Position numbers and translations under genes: made by a program. This document shows positions 8,710 to 16,710 of a stretch of DNA of 64,000 bases, piece by piece. The notes beneath the pieces are model-generated. The model was not told the origin of the DNA. It was given only the letters and a program-made list of their open reading frames with translations, and did not search any database. Position 1 is the stretch's first letter. Each line of letters opens with the position of its first letter. The stretch is from Streptomyces sp. S.PB5 (GTDB taxonomy: Bacteria; Actinomycetota; Actinomycetes; Streptomycetales; Streptomycetaceae): assembly GCF_030403745.1 (NCBI RefSeq), contig NZ_JAQMWP010000014.1:236786-300785 (forward strand), in the 5' to 3' direction.

Positions 8710-9471
8710 CTACAGGACCTTCGACAGGAACGCCTGCGTCCGCTCGTGCTGCGGGTTCGTCAGGACGTCGCGCGGGTTGCCGGACTCGACCACCACACCG
8801 CCGTCCATGAAGACCAGGCTGTCGCCGACCTCGCGGGCGAAGCCCATCTCATGGGTGACGACGACCATCGTCATGCCGGACTCGGCGAGGTCGCGCATGA
8901 CGTCGAGGACGTCACCGACCAGCTCCGGGTCGAGGGCCGAGGTGGGCTCGTCGAAGAGCATCAGCTTCGGGTCCATGGCGAGGGCCCGGGCGATGGCGAC
9001 GCGCTGCTGCTGGCCACCGGAGAGCTGCGAGGGGTAGTTCTTCGCCTTGTCGGCGAGACCCACGCGCTCCAGCAGCTCGCCCGCCCGCTCCCTGGCCTGG
9101 GCCTTGCTCGTGCCCTTGACCTGGACCGGCGCCTCCATGACGTTCTCGAGGGCCGTCATGTGCGGGAACAGGTTGAACCGCTGGAACACCATGCCGATGT
9201 CCCGGCGCTGAAGGGCGACCTCGCTGTCCTTGAGCTCGTACAGCTTGTCGCCCTTCTGGCGGTAGCCGACCAGCTCGCCGTCGACGTACAGCCGGCCGGC
9301 GTTGATCTTCTCCAGGTGGTTGATGCACCGCAGGAAGGTCGACTTGCCGGAGCCGGAGGGGCCGATGAGGCAGAACACCTCGCCCTGCTTGACCTCCAGG
9401 TCGATGCCCTTGAGGACTTCCACGGGGCCGAAGGACTTGTGCACGCCCTCGGACTTCACCATCGCGGTCAT
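8710..9471 (-). CDS. Polar amino-acid ABC transporter, ATP-binding subunit
   Basis: 253 residues starting at ATG 9471, which overlaps the permease stop by four bases (ATGA). It has Walker A GPSGSGKS, the Q-loop (MVFQRFNLFPHM), the LSGGQQQR signature, Walker B LMLFDEPT and the switch histidine in VVTHEMGF. The sequence is typical of GlnQ/GluA-type importers of glutamate, glutamine or similar amino acids. It is the last gene of a three-gene operon (binding protein, permease, ATPase). Confidence 0.95.
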   Translation of the reverse strand: MTAMVKSEGVHKSFGPVEVLKGIDLEVKQGEVFCLIGPSGSGKSTFLRCINHLEKINAGRLYVDGELVGYRQKGDKLYELKDSEVALQRRDIGMVFQRFNLFPHMTALENVMEAPVQVKGTSKAQARERAGELLERVGLADKAKNYPSQLSGGQQQRVAIARALAMDPKLMLFDEPTSALDPELVGDVLDVMRDLAESGMTMVVVTHEMGFAREVGDSLVFMDGGVVVESGNPRDVLTNPQHERTQAFLSKVL

Positions 9472-10433
9472 GCCCCAGCACCCCTTTCGCGGCCCAGAGA
9501 GAGCATGTTGGCCTTGACCTTCTGCCAGGGTGTCGGCGGCAGCTGGCGGAGCGAGCCGCGGGCGTAACGGCGTTCCAGGTAGTACTGGAACACGCTGAAC
9601 ACACTGGTCATGACCAGGTACCAGATGCATGCCACGAAGAGCAGCTCCATCACGGCGTACGACGTGGAGCCGATCGTCGACGTGGCGCGCAGCAGCTCGT
9701 TGTACGTCACCGCGTACACCAGCGACGAGGTCTTCAGCATGTTGATGAACTCGTTGCCGGTCGGCGGCACGATCACCCGCATCGCCTGCGGGATCACGAT
9801 GCGGCGCAGCGTCTTGGCGTGGCTCATGCCGAGCGCGTGCGAGGCCTCGGTCTGGCCCTCGTCGACGGCCATGAGACCGGCGCGGCAGATCTCCGCCATG
9901 TACGCCGCCTCGTTCAGGCCCAGACCCAGCAGGGCGGCCATGAACGGCGTCATGACGTCCACCATCTCGTCCTTGTAGATCGGACCGAGATTCAGCGTCG
10001 GGAAGATCAGCGCCAGGTTGAACCACAGCAGGAGCTGGACGTAGACCGGCGTACCGCGGAAGAACCAGATGTAGACCCAGGCCACCCAGCTCGTCACCGG
10101 GTTCTTCGAGAGGCGCATCACGGCCAGCACGACACCCAGGACCACACCCATGATCATCGCGAGGACGCTGATCAGCAGGGTGCGGCCGGCGCCCGCGAGG
10201 ACCGTGGAGTCGAAGACGGTGTCACCGACCGCGCTCCACTGGATCTTGTCGGCCGTGGCGAACGCGTTGACCAGCAGGGCCAACAGGGCCAGGACCACGA
10301 CGGCGCTGACGTAGCGGCCGTAGTGGCGGACCGGGATGGCCTTGATGGCCTCCGGCGGAACGGAGGCCTCCTTGGTGACCGTGGAGGCCGGCGGAGTCGC
10401 GTCCGCCGGCTCCTTGTCGAACTTGTCAGTCAC
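9468..10433 (-). CDS. Polar amino-acid ABC transporter, permease subunit
   Basis: 321 residues from GTG 10433 with GAAGGG upstream. A cytoplasmic N-terminal extension of about 35 residues precedes five to six membrane segments. The EAA loop, where the ATPase docks, is at EGQTEASHALGMSHAKTLRR. It is a HisM/GlnP-type single permease, so it probably forms a homodimer. It lies 30 bp after the binding-protein gene and overlaps the ATPase start. Confidence 0.94.
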   Translation of the reverse strand: MTDKFDKEPADATPPASTVTKEASVPPEAIKAIPVRHYGRYVSAVVVLALLALLVNAFATADKIQWSAVGDTVFDSTVLAGAGRTLLISVLAMIMGVVLGVVLAVMRLSKNPVTSWVAWVYIWFFRGTPVYVQLLLWFNLALIFPTLNLGPIYKDEMVDVMTPFMAALLGLGLNEAAYMAEICRAGLMAVDEGQTEASHALGMSHAKTLRRIVIPQAMRVIVPPTGNEFINMLKTSSLVYAVTYNELLRATSTIGSTSYAVMELLFVACIWYLVMTSVFSVFQYYLERRYARGSLRQLPPTPWQKVKANMLSLGRERGAGA

Positions 10434-10463
10434 AGTGACTGCCCTTCAGTGCTGCTGGGTCGG

Positions 10464-11426
10464 TCACTTGCCGCCGTTGACGGCGGCCTTGTCGATGGCG
10501 CCGCTCTCGGCGCCCCACTTCTCGAGGATCGTCTTGTAGGTGCCGTCCTCGATGATCGCGTTGACGGCCGCCTCCAGCGCGGAGGTGAGCTCCTTGTTGT
10601 CCTTGTTCACGGCGATGCCGAACGGACCGGCGTCGACCTGCTCGCCGACGACCTCGAAGGCGTTCCCGCCGTCGGCCTTGCGGGCCATGTCGATGGCGAC
10701 CGGGTAGTCGTTGACGCCGGCGTCGGCGCCGCCCGACTTCACGCGGGTCTGGGCCTCGGTGTCGTTCTCGAACGGCTCGATCGTGATCTTCTTGTCGCCG
10801 CCGTCCGTGCACTTCTTGGACTGGTCCTTCAGCGCCTGCTCGTACGTCGTACCGCGCTGCACGGCGGCCGTCTTGCCGCAGAGGTCCTCGATCGAGTTGA
10901 TCTTCTCGGGGTTGCCCTTGGCGACGTAGACGGCGGTGCCGGCCGTGAAGTAGTCGACGAAGTCGACGCCCGGGCCGAGCTTCTTGCCCTTGTCGTCCAG
11001 GCCCTCCTGGCGCGCCTTGGTGTCCGTGATGGAGGACATGGCGACGTCGTAACGGCCCGAGTTCAGCGAGGTGATCAGGCCGTCGAAGGAGCCGGAGGTG
11101 AACTTGAACTCCACGCCCAGCTGCTTGCCCAGCGCGGCGGCGATGTCGGGGTCGACACCGACGATCTTGCCGCCCTCCTGGTACTCCATGGGCGCGTACT
11201 CGGCGTTGGTGCCGACCTCGATGACACCCGCCTTCTGGATGTCCGCAGGCAGCTTGTCGAACAGCGGAGCCTTGCTCGACGACGCCGTCTCCTTGGAGCT
11301 GTCGCCGCTGCTGTCCGTCTGGTCACCGCAGCCGGTGAGAATCAGGGCGCCTGCGACCGCGATCGCACCTACCGCGGCAATCCTGGAGCGCGCGACGGTC
11401 GTACGACGGGTGGAGCTTGCGGTCAT
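10464..11426 (-). CDS. Polar amino-acid ABC transporter, substrate-binding lipoprotein
   Basis: 320 residues starting at ATG 11426. The signal peptide ends in the lipobox ILTGC (Cys 33), so the mature protein is lipid-anchored outside the membrane. The SBP_bac_3 fold follows: VIEVGTNAEYAPMEY, GVDPDIAAALGKQLG, and the second lobe from about residue 165. It is the first gene of the operon and would set its substrate. Specificity (glutamate, glutamine, cystine or similar) cannot be read from the sequence. It is divergent from malic enzyme across a 624-bp gap. Confidence 0.94.
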   Translation of the reverse strand: MTASSTRRTTVARSRIAAVGAIAVAGALILTGCGDQTDSSGDSSKETASSSKAPLFDKLPADIQKAGVIEVGTNAEYAPMEYQEGGKIVGVDPDIAAALGKQLGVEFKFTSGSFDGLITSLNSGRYDVAMSSITDTKARQEGLDDKGKKLGPGVDFVDYFTAGTAVYVAKGNPEKINSIEDLCGKTAAVQRGTTYEQALKDQSKKCTDGGDKKITIEPFENDTEAQTRVKSGGADAGVNDYPVAIDMARKADGGNAFEVVGEQVDAGPFGIAVNKDNKELTSALEAAVNAIIEDGTYKTILEKWGAESGAIDKAAVNGGK

Positions 11427-12050
11427 GGTGGGTTCCTCCGGCGGATGGGTGGAGTTGCCGATGGGGCAGGCGACTGCCGATGGGCTCGGCAGATGCCTTC
11501 GTTTCCTAGGTCGACGAGAGCACACGCCTTCGAGTGCCGCGACCTCATGTGATTACGGCATCTTGCCATTCGGACTGCGCCATTCAGGGGCCCAGCCATG
11601 TCAAAATCGGATAACGGGTGACCCCCGAACCGCATCAGGTCGGACATCATGGCCGCACCTTCTACGGGAATGCTTCCTTCCGGCCGGAAGATCTCCGGCG
11701 CATCTCATGATGCGAGCGATCGCTTGGCGACTTGTCCGGTTGCTCCGGCCTGTGTCAAGGGTTCGTCCAGGACGACCCGCCACGTTTGGCCATGATTCAT
11801 GTCACCGATATCCGAGCCCTGTGATCCGGCATGTGACCTTGCACGTCTTGCGCGGATTGGACTCGTCCTGGACACCGTCCGTCCGGTAAGAAGGTTCTTT
11901 ACACCCCTCATCCGGGGCTCAGGGCGCGTGTGCGGCGCGCCCGTCGCGCACGGCCCATACGCATCACCGACAGGGCCGTACGCGGTGCCCGCCCACTTCT
12001 CAACCAGGAGTGGCCACCCTCAAACCATGAATATCTAAGGGGTAGAACAA
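11427..12050. other. Long intergenic region between the divergent ABC operon and malic enzyme
   Basis: No protein-like reading frame is seen in this 624-bp gap. Visible features are a perfect 14-bp palindrome (CTTCCGGCCGGAAG, 11677-11690), a TTGACA on the minus strand near 11596-11601 that could be a -35 element for the ABC operon without a convincing -10, and a three-codon ORF (ATG AAT ATC TAA, 12027-12038) just before the malic enzyme ribosome-binding site. It presumably holds promoters and long leaders for both genes. Confidence 0.5.
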
Positions 12051-13274
12051 GTGGCAGCGGAGATCGTCAATCCTCGCAGCGACAGCGATACGGGTCACGA
12101 CGGCGGGGCGGAGCCCCTCGATTCCTTCGACCCGGCCTTCGCGCTGCACCGCGGCGGCAAGATGGCAGTGCAAGCCACCGTGCCGATCCGCGACAAGGAC
12201 GACCTGTCCCTCGCGTACACGCCCGGCGTGGCGAAGGTGTGCAGCGCCATCGCCGAGCAGCCCGACCTCGTCCACGACTACACGTGGAAGTCCTCCGTCG
12301 TCGCCGTCGTCACCGACGGTACGGCGGTGCTGGGACTCGGTGACATCGGGCCCGAGGCCTCCCTTCCGGTGATGGAAGGCAAGGCCATCCTCTTCAAGCA
12401 GTTCGGCGGCGTCGACGCGGTGCCGATCGCGCTGGCCTGCACGGACGTCGACGAGATCGTCGAGACCGTGGTCCGGCTGGCCCCGTCCTTCGGGGGCGTC
12501 AACCTGGAGGACATCTCGGCGCCCCGGTGCTTCGAGATCGAGAAGCGGCTCCAGGACGCCCTCGACATCCCGATCTTCCACGACGACCAGCACGGCACGG
12601 CCGTCGTGACGCTGGCGGCCCTGCGGAACGCCGCGCGGCTGACCGGGCGTGGGATCGGCGAGCTGCGGGCCGTCATCTCGGGCGCCGGTGCGGCCGGGGT
12701 CGCCATCGCGAAGATCCTCGTCGACGCCGGGATCGGGGACGTCGCCGTCGCCGACCGCAAGGGCGTGGTGTCGGCCGACCGTGACGACCTCACCCCGGTC
12801 AAGCGGGAGCTCGCCGGCTTCACCAACAAGGCGGGTATCACCGGCTCGTTGGAGACGGCCCTCGAAGGCGCCGACGTCTTCATCGGCGTCTCCGGTGGCA
12901 CGGTGCCGGAGGAGGCGGTGGCGTCGATGGCCGAGGGGGCCTTCGTCTTCGCCATGGCCAACCCGAACCCCGAGGTGCACCCGGACGTCGCGCACAAGTA
13001 CGCGGCGGTCGTGGCGACGGGGCGGTCCGACTTCCCGAACCAGATCAACAACGTGCTCGCGTTCCCCGGCATCTTCGCGGGCGCGCTGCAGGTGCGGGCC
13101 TCCCGGATCACCGAGGGGATGAAGATCGCGGCGGCGGAGGCGCTGGCGGCGGTGGTCGGTGACGAGCTGGCCGCCGACTACGTCATCCCGTCCCCGTTCG
13201 ACGAGCGGGTCGCTCCGGCGGTCACGGCGGCGGTTGCTGCTGCGGCTCGGGCGGAGGGGGTTGCTCGCCGGTGA
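12051..13274 (+). CDS. NAD(P)-dependent malic enzyme
   Basis: 407 residues from GTG 12051, with AAGGGG at 12038-12043. Short-form bacterial malic enzyme: the catalytic tyrosine region SLAYTPGVAKVC, the segment GDIGPEASLPVMEGKAILFK with the catalytic lysine, FHDDQHGTAVV (metal-binding aspartates) and the Rossmann motif ISGAGAAGVAIAKIL. It decarboxylates malate to pyruvate and feeds acetyl-CoA or NADPH supply. It lacks the C-terminal phosphotransacetylase domain of MaeB proteins. A strong terminator follows. Confidence 0.94.
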   Translation: MAAEIVNPRSDSDTGHDGGAEPLDSFDPAFALHRGGKMAVQATVPIRDKDDLSLAYTPGVAKVCSAIAEQPDLVHDYTWKSSVVAVVTDGTAVLGLGDIGPEASLPVMEGKAILFKQFGGVDAVPIALACTDVDEIVETVVRLAPSFGGVNLEDISAPRCFEIEKRLQDALDIPIFHDDQHGTAVVTLAALRNAARLTGRGIGELRAVISGAGAAGVAIAKILVDAGIGDVAVADRKGVVSADRDDLTPVKRELAGFTNKAGITGSLETALEGADVFIGVSGGTVPEEAVASMAEGAFVFAMANPNPEVHPDVAHKYAAVVATGRSDFPNQINNVLAFPGIFAGALQVRASRITEGMKIAAAEALAAVVGDELAADYVIPSPFDERVAPAVTAAVAAAARAEGVARR

Positions 13275-13307
13275 GGTGAGTGAGCGTCGCGCTCAGTGAG
13301 CGTTGAG

Positions 13308-13346
13308 GTGGCCCCGTCCGGTTGTTTTCGGGCGGGGCCACTTTTT
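13308..13346 (+). terminator. Rho-independent terminator of malic enzyme
   Basis: A 13-bp stem (13308-13320 with 13329-13341, one G-U wobble) closes an 8-nt loop and is followed by TTTTT at 13342-13346, about 35 bp after the malic enzyme stop. Confidence 0.93.
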
Positions 13347-13379
13347 ACCTGGCCGGAGGGCTGTCCGGGTGTTTTTCGC

Positions 13380-13512
13380 CCCCGCCGCCCCTACCCGTCC
13401 CGTCCCCAGGGGCTGCCGCCCCTTCGACCCCGCGTCCTGGGGGCTGCCGCCCCCGGACCCCCGCTTCGGCCCCGAAAGGGCCTCGTCCTCAAACGCCGGA
13501 CGGGCTGGATTG
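13380..13512. repeat. Hairpin-rich intergenic repeat of the Streptomyces type
   Basis: Two near-identical hairpin cores, GGGGCTGCCGCCCC at 13409-13422 and GGGGGCTGCCGCCCCC at 13439-13454, recur with a period of about 30 bp. They are followed by a small GGCCC/GGGCC hairpin and the segment AAACGCCGGACGGGCTGG. From general knowledge, this wording recurs between genes in many Streptomyces genomes. With the terminator it fills the 360-bp gap between malic enzyme and the dehydrogenase; no gene is seen. Confidence 0.7.
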
Positions 13513-13634
13513 CCTGGACCGGCGTTGAGAGGTGCCGGGCGGGCTGAAATTGGCCCTGGCCGCCGTGGCAAGAGGGTGTGTGTCACAGGGGATCGCGGTT
13601 CCGTCATGGAGCGATGGACCCTATCGTCAAGGTC

Positions 13635-14600
13635 ATGTTCGCTGCCTACGCCGCCCGCATCGACCGTGACCAGCCGCTCTCCGGACTCGAGTTGGGGGAG
13701 CGCCCGGCCCCCGAGGCCCGTTCCGGATGGAGTGTCGTCGACGTCAAGGCCGCTTCACTCAACCATCACGACCTGTGGTCCCTCAAGGGCGTCGGGCTGT
13801 CCGAGGACAAGTTGCCGATGATCCTCGGGTGTGACGCCGCCGGTGTCGACGAGGACGGCAACGAGGTCGTACTGCACTCCGTGATCGGGCAGTCCGGTCA
13901 TGGCGTCGGACCCAAGGAGCCCCGCTCGATCCTCACCGAGCGGTACCAGGGCACCTTCGCCGAGCAGGTCGCCGTGCCGACCTGGAACATCCTGCCCAAG
14001 CCCAAGGAGCTGTCCTTCGCGGAGGCCGCCTGTCTGCCGACGGCATGGCTGACGGCGTACCGGATGCTCTTCACCAACGCGGGTGTACGGCCCGGCGACT
14101 CGGTCCTCGTCCAGGGTGCGGGCGGCGGTGTCGCCACGGCCGCGATCGTGCTCGGCAAGGCGGCAGGGCTGCGGGTCTTCGCCACCAGCCGGGACGAGGC
14201 CAAGCGGAAGCGGGCGATCGAGCTCGGTGCCGTGGAGGCGGTGGAGTCCGGGGCGCGGCTGCCGCAGCGGGTCGACGCCGTCATCGAGACCGTCGGCGCG
14301 GCCACCTGGTCCCACTCGGTGAAGTCCCTGAAGCCGGGCGGCACGCTCGTCATCTCCGGTGCGACCAGCGGCGACCGGCCCTCGCACGCCGAACTGACCC
14401 GCATTTTCTTCCTGGAGCTCAAGGTCGTGGGCTCGACCATGGGCACCAAGGACGAGCTGGAGGACCTGCTCTCCTTCTGTGCCGCCACCGGGGTGCGTCC
14501 GGTGATCGACGAGGTGCTTCCGCTGGACCGGGCCCGCGAGGGCTTCGCGCGGCTGGAGTCCGGGGAGCAGTTCGGCAAGATCGTGCTGACCAACGGCTGA
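13635..14600 (+). CDS. Zinc-independent quinone-oxidoreductase-like dehydrogenase (MDR superfamily)
   Basis: 321 residues from ATG 13635; an open extension to 13578 is less protein-like. The GroES-like N-terminal domain (ASLNHHDLWSLKG, ILGCDAAGVDEDG) is followed by a Rossmann domain with VLVQGAGGGVATAAIVLGK. The structural-zinc cysteines of classical alcohol dehydrogenases are missing, which points to an NADPH:quinone reductase or enoyl reductase-like enzyme. The substrate is unknown. It stands alone after a terminator and repeat element. Confidence 0.9.
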   Translation: MFAAYAARIDRDQPLSGLELGERPAPEARSGWSVVDVKAASLNHHDLWSLKGVGLSEDKLPMILGCDAAGVDEDGNEVVLHSVIGQSGHGVGPKEPRSILTERYQGTFAEQVAVPTWNILPKPKELSFAEAACLPTAWLTAYRMLFTNAGVRPGDSVLVQGAGGGVATAAIVLGKAAGLRVFATSRDEAKRKRAIELGAVEAVESGARLPQRVDAVIETVGAATWSHSVKSLKPGGTLVISGATSGDRPSHAELTRIFFLELKVVGSTMGTKDELEDLLSFCAATGVRPVIDEVLPLDRAREGFARLESGEQFGKIVLTNG

Positions 14601-14692
14601 CGTGCGCACGCTGTGTGCGGCGCGGTGACGTGAGGCGGGTCCGGGGTGCCGGGCCCGCCTTTCTTGTACCCAAGCCTTCTTGCACCCAAGGT

Positions 14693-14735
14693 GTCAACTT
14701 CGGTTGACGTCGGGCTGGTGTCAACGTAAGTTGAC
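14693..14735. promoter_or_regulatory. Twin palindromic operators before the HTH/Clp-N pair
   Basis: Two copies of the inverted repeat GTCAAC-N4-GTTGAC occur at 14693-14708 and 14720-14735, with identical half-sites and starts 27 bp apart. The second ends three bases before the ATG of the small HTH protein, leaving no room for a Shine-Dalgarno sequence. The layout suggests autoregulation by that protein and possibly a leaderless transcript. Confidence 0.75.
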
Positions 14736-14738
14736 AAC

Positions 14739-14948
14739 ATGACCGAAGCGACAGACCTCGCCGAGCGCGCGGGCGACCGCGATCCACGGGTGGGCCTGCG
14801 GGCCGTCGCCGCCCTGCGCCGCCTCCTCGAACAGCTGGAGTCGGTGCAGGTGCGCAGCGCCCGCAACCAGGGCTGGTCGTGGCAGGAGATCGCCGCCGAA
14901 CTCGGCGTGAGCAGGCAGGCCGTGCACAAGAAGTACGGGAGGCATTGA
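14739..14948 (+). CDS. Small helix-turn-helix DNA-binding protein
   Basis: 69 residues. Residues 15-40 form an Arg/Leu-rich helix, and residues 43-66 (GWSWQEIAAELGVSRQAVHKKYG) are a clear HTH of the sigma4/Xre-like type ending in a basic recognition helix. No ligand domain is present, so it probably acts as a dimer. Its TGA overlaps the ATG of the Clp-N gene by one base (TGATG), so the two are translationally coupled. It is the obvious candidate to bind the twin palindromes just upstream. Confidence 0.85.
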   Translation: MTEATDLAERAGDRDPRVGLRAVAALRRLLEQLESVQVRSARNQGWSWQEIAAELGVSRQAVHKKYGRH

Positions 14949-15520
14949 TGTTCGAACGGTTCACGAAGAACGCCCGGGACGTGGTGACCGGTGCCGTCGG
15001 CTACGCGGAGGGATGCGGGGCGCGGACCGTCGACGCCGAGCACCTGCTGCTCGCGCTGCTCGACCGGCAGGGCGGCAGGGCCTCGTTCGCGCTGGCCTCG
15101 CTCGGGGGTACGGGATGGCTGGACTCGGTGCGGGGCGCGCTGAGTGAGGCCCGACGGCGCGCCGGGTTGTCCCAGGCAGAGACCGACGCGCTGGCCGGGC
15201 TGGGGATCGACGTCTCGGAGATCGTCGCCAGGGTGGAGGAAGCGCACGGCGTCGGAGCGATGTCCGGCGACGGGAAGGGCGGGGGACGGTGGTCGGGCTG
15301 GTCGGGGCACCGTCCGTTCAGCCGGTCCGCCAAGGACGTCCTGGTGAGGTCCCTACGGGTCGCGGTGGGCCGCAAGGACCGTCATGTCGGCGACGAACAC
15401 CTCCTGTTGGCCCTCGTCACCGGTCCCGGTGTCCCTGCCGAGGTCCTCGCCGACCACGGAGTGACGTACGAGTCCCTGACGCGCGTGCTCTACGGCGGGG
15501 GAGAGGCGAAGGCGGGCTGA
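14948..15520 (+). CDS. Clp N-terminal domain protein without ATPase
   Basis: 190 residues from ATG 14948. It has two Clp-N (ClpA/ClpC amino-terminal) repeats: residues 1-70 (MFERFTKNARDVVTGAVGYAE, VDAEHLLLALL) and residues 115-185 (FSRSAKDVLVRSLRVAVGRKDRHVGDEHLLLALV). There is no AAA+ domain. Such stand-alone proteins may act as adaptors or decoys for ClpC-type chaperones, or as substrate-binding proteins; the role is not established. It is coupled to the HTH gene. Confidence 0.87.
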   Translation: MFERFTKNARDVVTGAVGYAEGCGARTVDAEHLLLALLDRQGGRASFALASLGGTGWLDSVRGALSEARRRAGLSQAETDALAGLGIDVSEIVARVEEAHGVGAMSGDGKGGGRWSGWSGHRPFSRSAKDVLVRSLRVAVGRKDRHVGDEHLLLALVTGPGVPAEVLADHGVTYESLTRVLYGGGEAKAG

Positions 15521-15575
15521 CGGGGCCGGCCCGCCGGACGCCCGCCCCGCTCCCCACGCCGTGCCGTGCCGAGCC

Positions 15576-16709
15576 TCAGGCCTTCGGTGCCCGCAGCAGT
15601 GCCCCGATGTGTGCCGCCGCCGTCGACAGATGGCGGCGGGCCTCCCGGAGTTGGTCCGAGGTGATGCCGTGGTCCCGGGACGCGTCGCGGATGTCGTCCC
15701 GGAAGCGGTCGAGGAGGCGGTCGAGGTCGCGGGCCGGGTCACCGGTGCCGGACTCATGGGCCCAGGCCGGTTCGTAGTCGGCGGGGAAGTCCTCCGGGGT
15801 CTGGGAGTACTCCGGCGTCCCCGGGGCCGACTTGTCGGTGACCTTCTCCGCGTTGCCGTACCGCCCGTCGGGGCCGCGCTTCTCGTCGTGGCCGTGCCGT
15901 TCGTCGTGGCCGTGCCCGTGTCCGAACCCGAAGTCCTTGCCGAACTCCCGGCCGTAGTCCCGGCCGAACTCGCCGAACTCCTTGGCCAGTTCGGTCAGCC
16001 CCTCGCGTACCCCGGTCGGCCAGTCGCCCCGCGCGAAGTGGTCCTGCACCTGCTCCTGGACCCGCCGGGCGATGCGCTGCACCTCCTCCTGCGCCTGGGT
16101 TCGGGCCTGCTCCTGTGCCTCCTTGGCCTGGCGCCGGGCCCGCTGGGCCTCCTCACGAGCCCTCCGGCTCTCGTCCTTGGCACGCCGGGCCTGCTCCTTC
16201 CACTCCTGCTTGACGCGGCGCATCTCCTCCTTGGCGGCCCGCCACGCCTCCTTGTCGGTGAAGTCCCCGAAGTCCCCCAGAGGACCGTCCTGTTCGCCGG
16301 CGCTTCCGGTCCCTCCGCCGCGCCGGGCCTCGGAGGCGGCGGCCCGCATCTCGCGCCGCAGGTCGCCCGCCGCGCCGCGCACATCGGCCCGGATCTCGGC
16401 GGCGAGCTCCGCGACCGACTCCCGGATCTCCAGCTCCAGATCGGCCAGTTCACCGCTGCGGTCGGCCAGTTCGGCGCGGCCGGCGTCCGTGATGGCGTAC
16501 ACCTTGCGGCCGCCCTCGGTGGTGTGGGTGACCAGGCCCTCGGCCTCCAGCTTGGCCAGCCGGGGGTAGACGGTGCCGGCCGACGGTGCGTACAGCCCCT
16601 GGAAGCGCTCCTCCAGCAGCCGGATCACCTCGTAGCCGTGTCGAGGGGCCTCGTCGAGCAGCTTCAGCAGATAGAGGCGGAGGCGGCCGTGGGCGAAGAC
16701 GGGGGGCAT
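15576..16709 (-). CDS. PadR-family regulator with long coiled-coil and His-rich tail
   Basis: 377 residues from ATG 16709, about twice the usual PadR length. The winged-helix PadR domain covers residues 1-85 (HGYEVIRLLEERF, YPRLAKLEAEGLVT). It is followed by a long Arg/Glu/Ala-rich coiled coil (about 95-265). Then come FGHGHGHDERHGHDEK (about 283-300), a possible metal-binding stretch, and a conserved C-terminal helix. Its ATG starts one base after the stop of the DUF4097 gene, so they form an operon. PadR proteins usually repress their own operon. Confidence 0.9.
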   Translation of the reverse strand: MPPVFAHGRLRLYLLKLLDEAPRHGYEVIRLLEERFQGLYAPSAGTVYPRLAKLEAEGLVTHTTEGGRKVYAITDAGRAELADRSGELADLELEIRESVAELAAEIRADVRGAAGDLRREMRAAASEARRGGGTGSAGEQDGPLGDFGDFTDKEAWRAAKEEMRRVKQEWKEQARRAKDESRRAREEAQRARRQAKEAQEQARTQAQEEVQRIARRVQEQVQDHFARGDWPTGVREGLTELAKEFGEFGRDYGREFGKDFGFGHGHGHDERHGHDEKRGPDGRYGNAEKVTDKSAPGTPEYSQTPEDFPADYEPAWAHESGTGDPARDLDRLLDRFRDDIRDASRDHGITSDQLREARRHLSTAAAHIGALLRAPKA

Positions 16710-16710
16710 G

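Noticed and set aside
11596..11601. TTGACA as -35 box of the ABC transporter operon
   Set aside because: No acceptable -10 hexamer lies 16-19 bp downstream, so it is only noted under the intergenic region.
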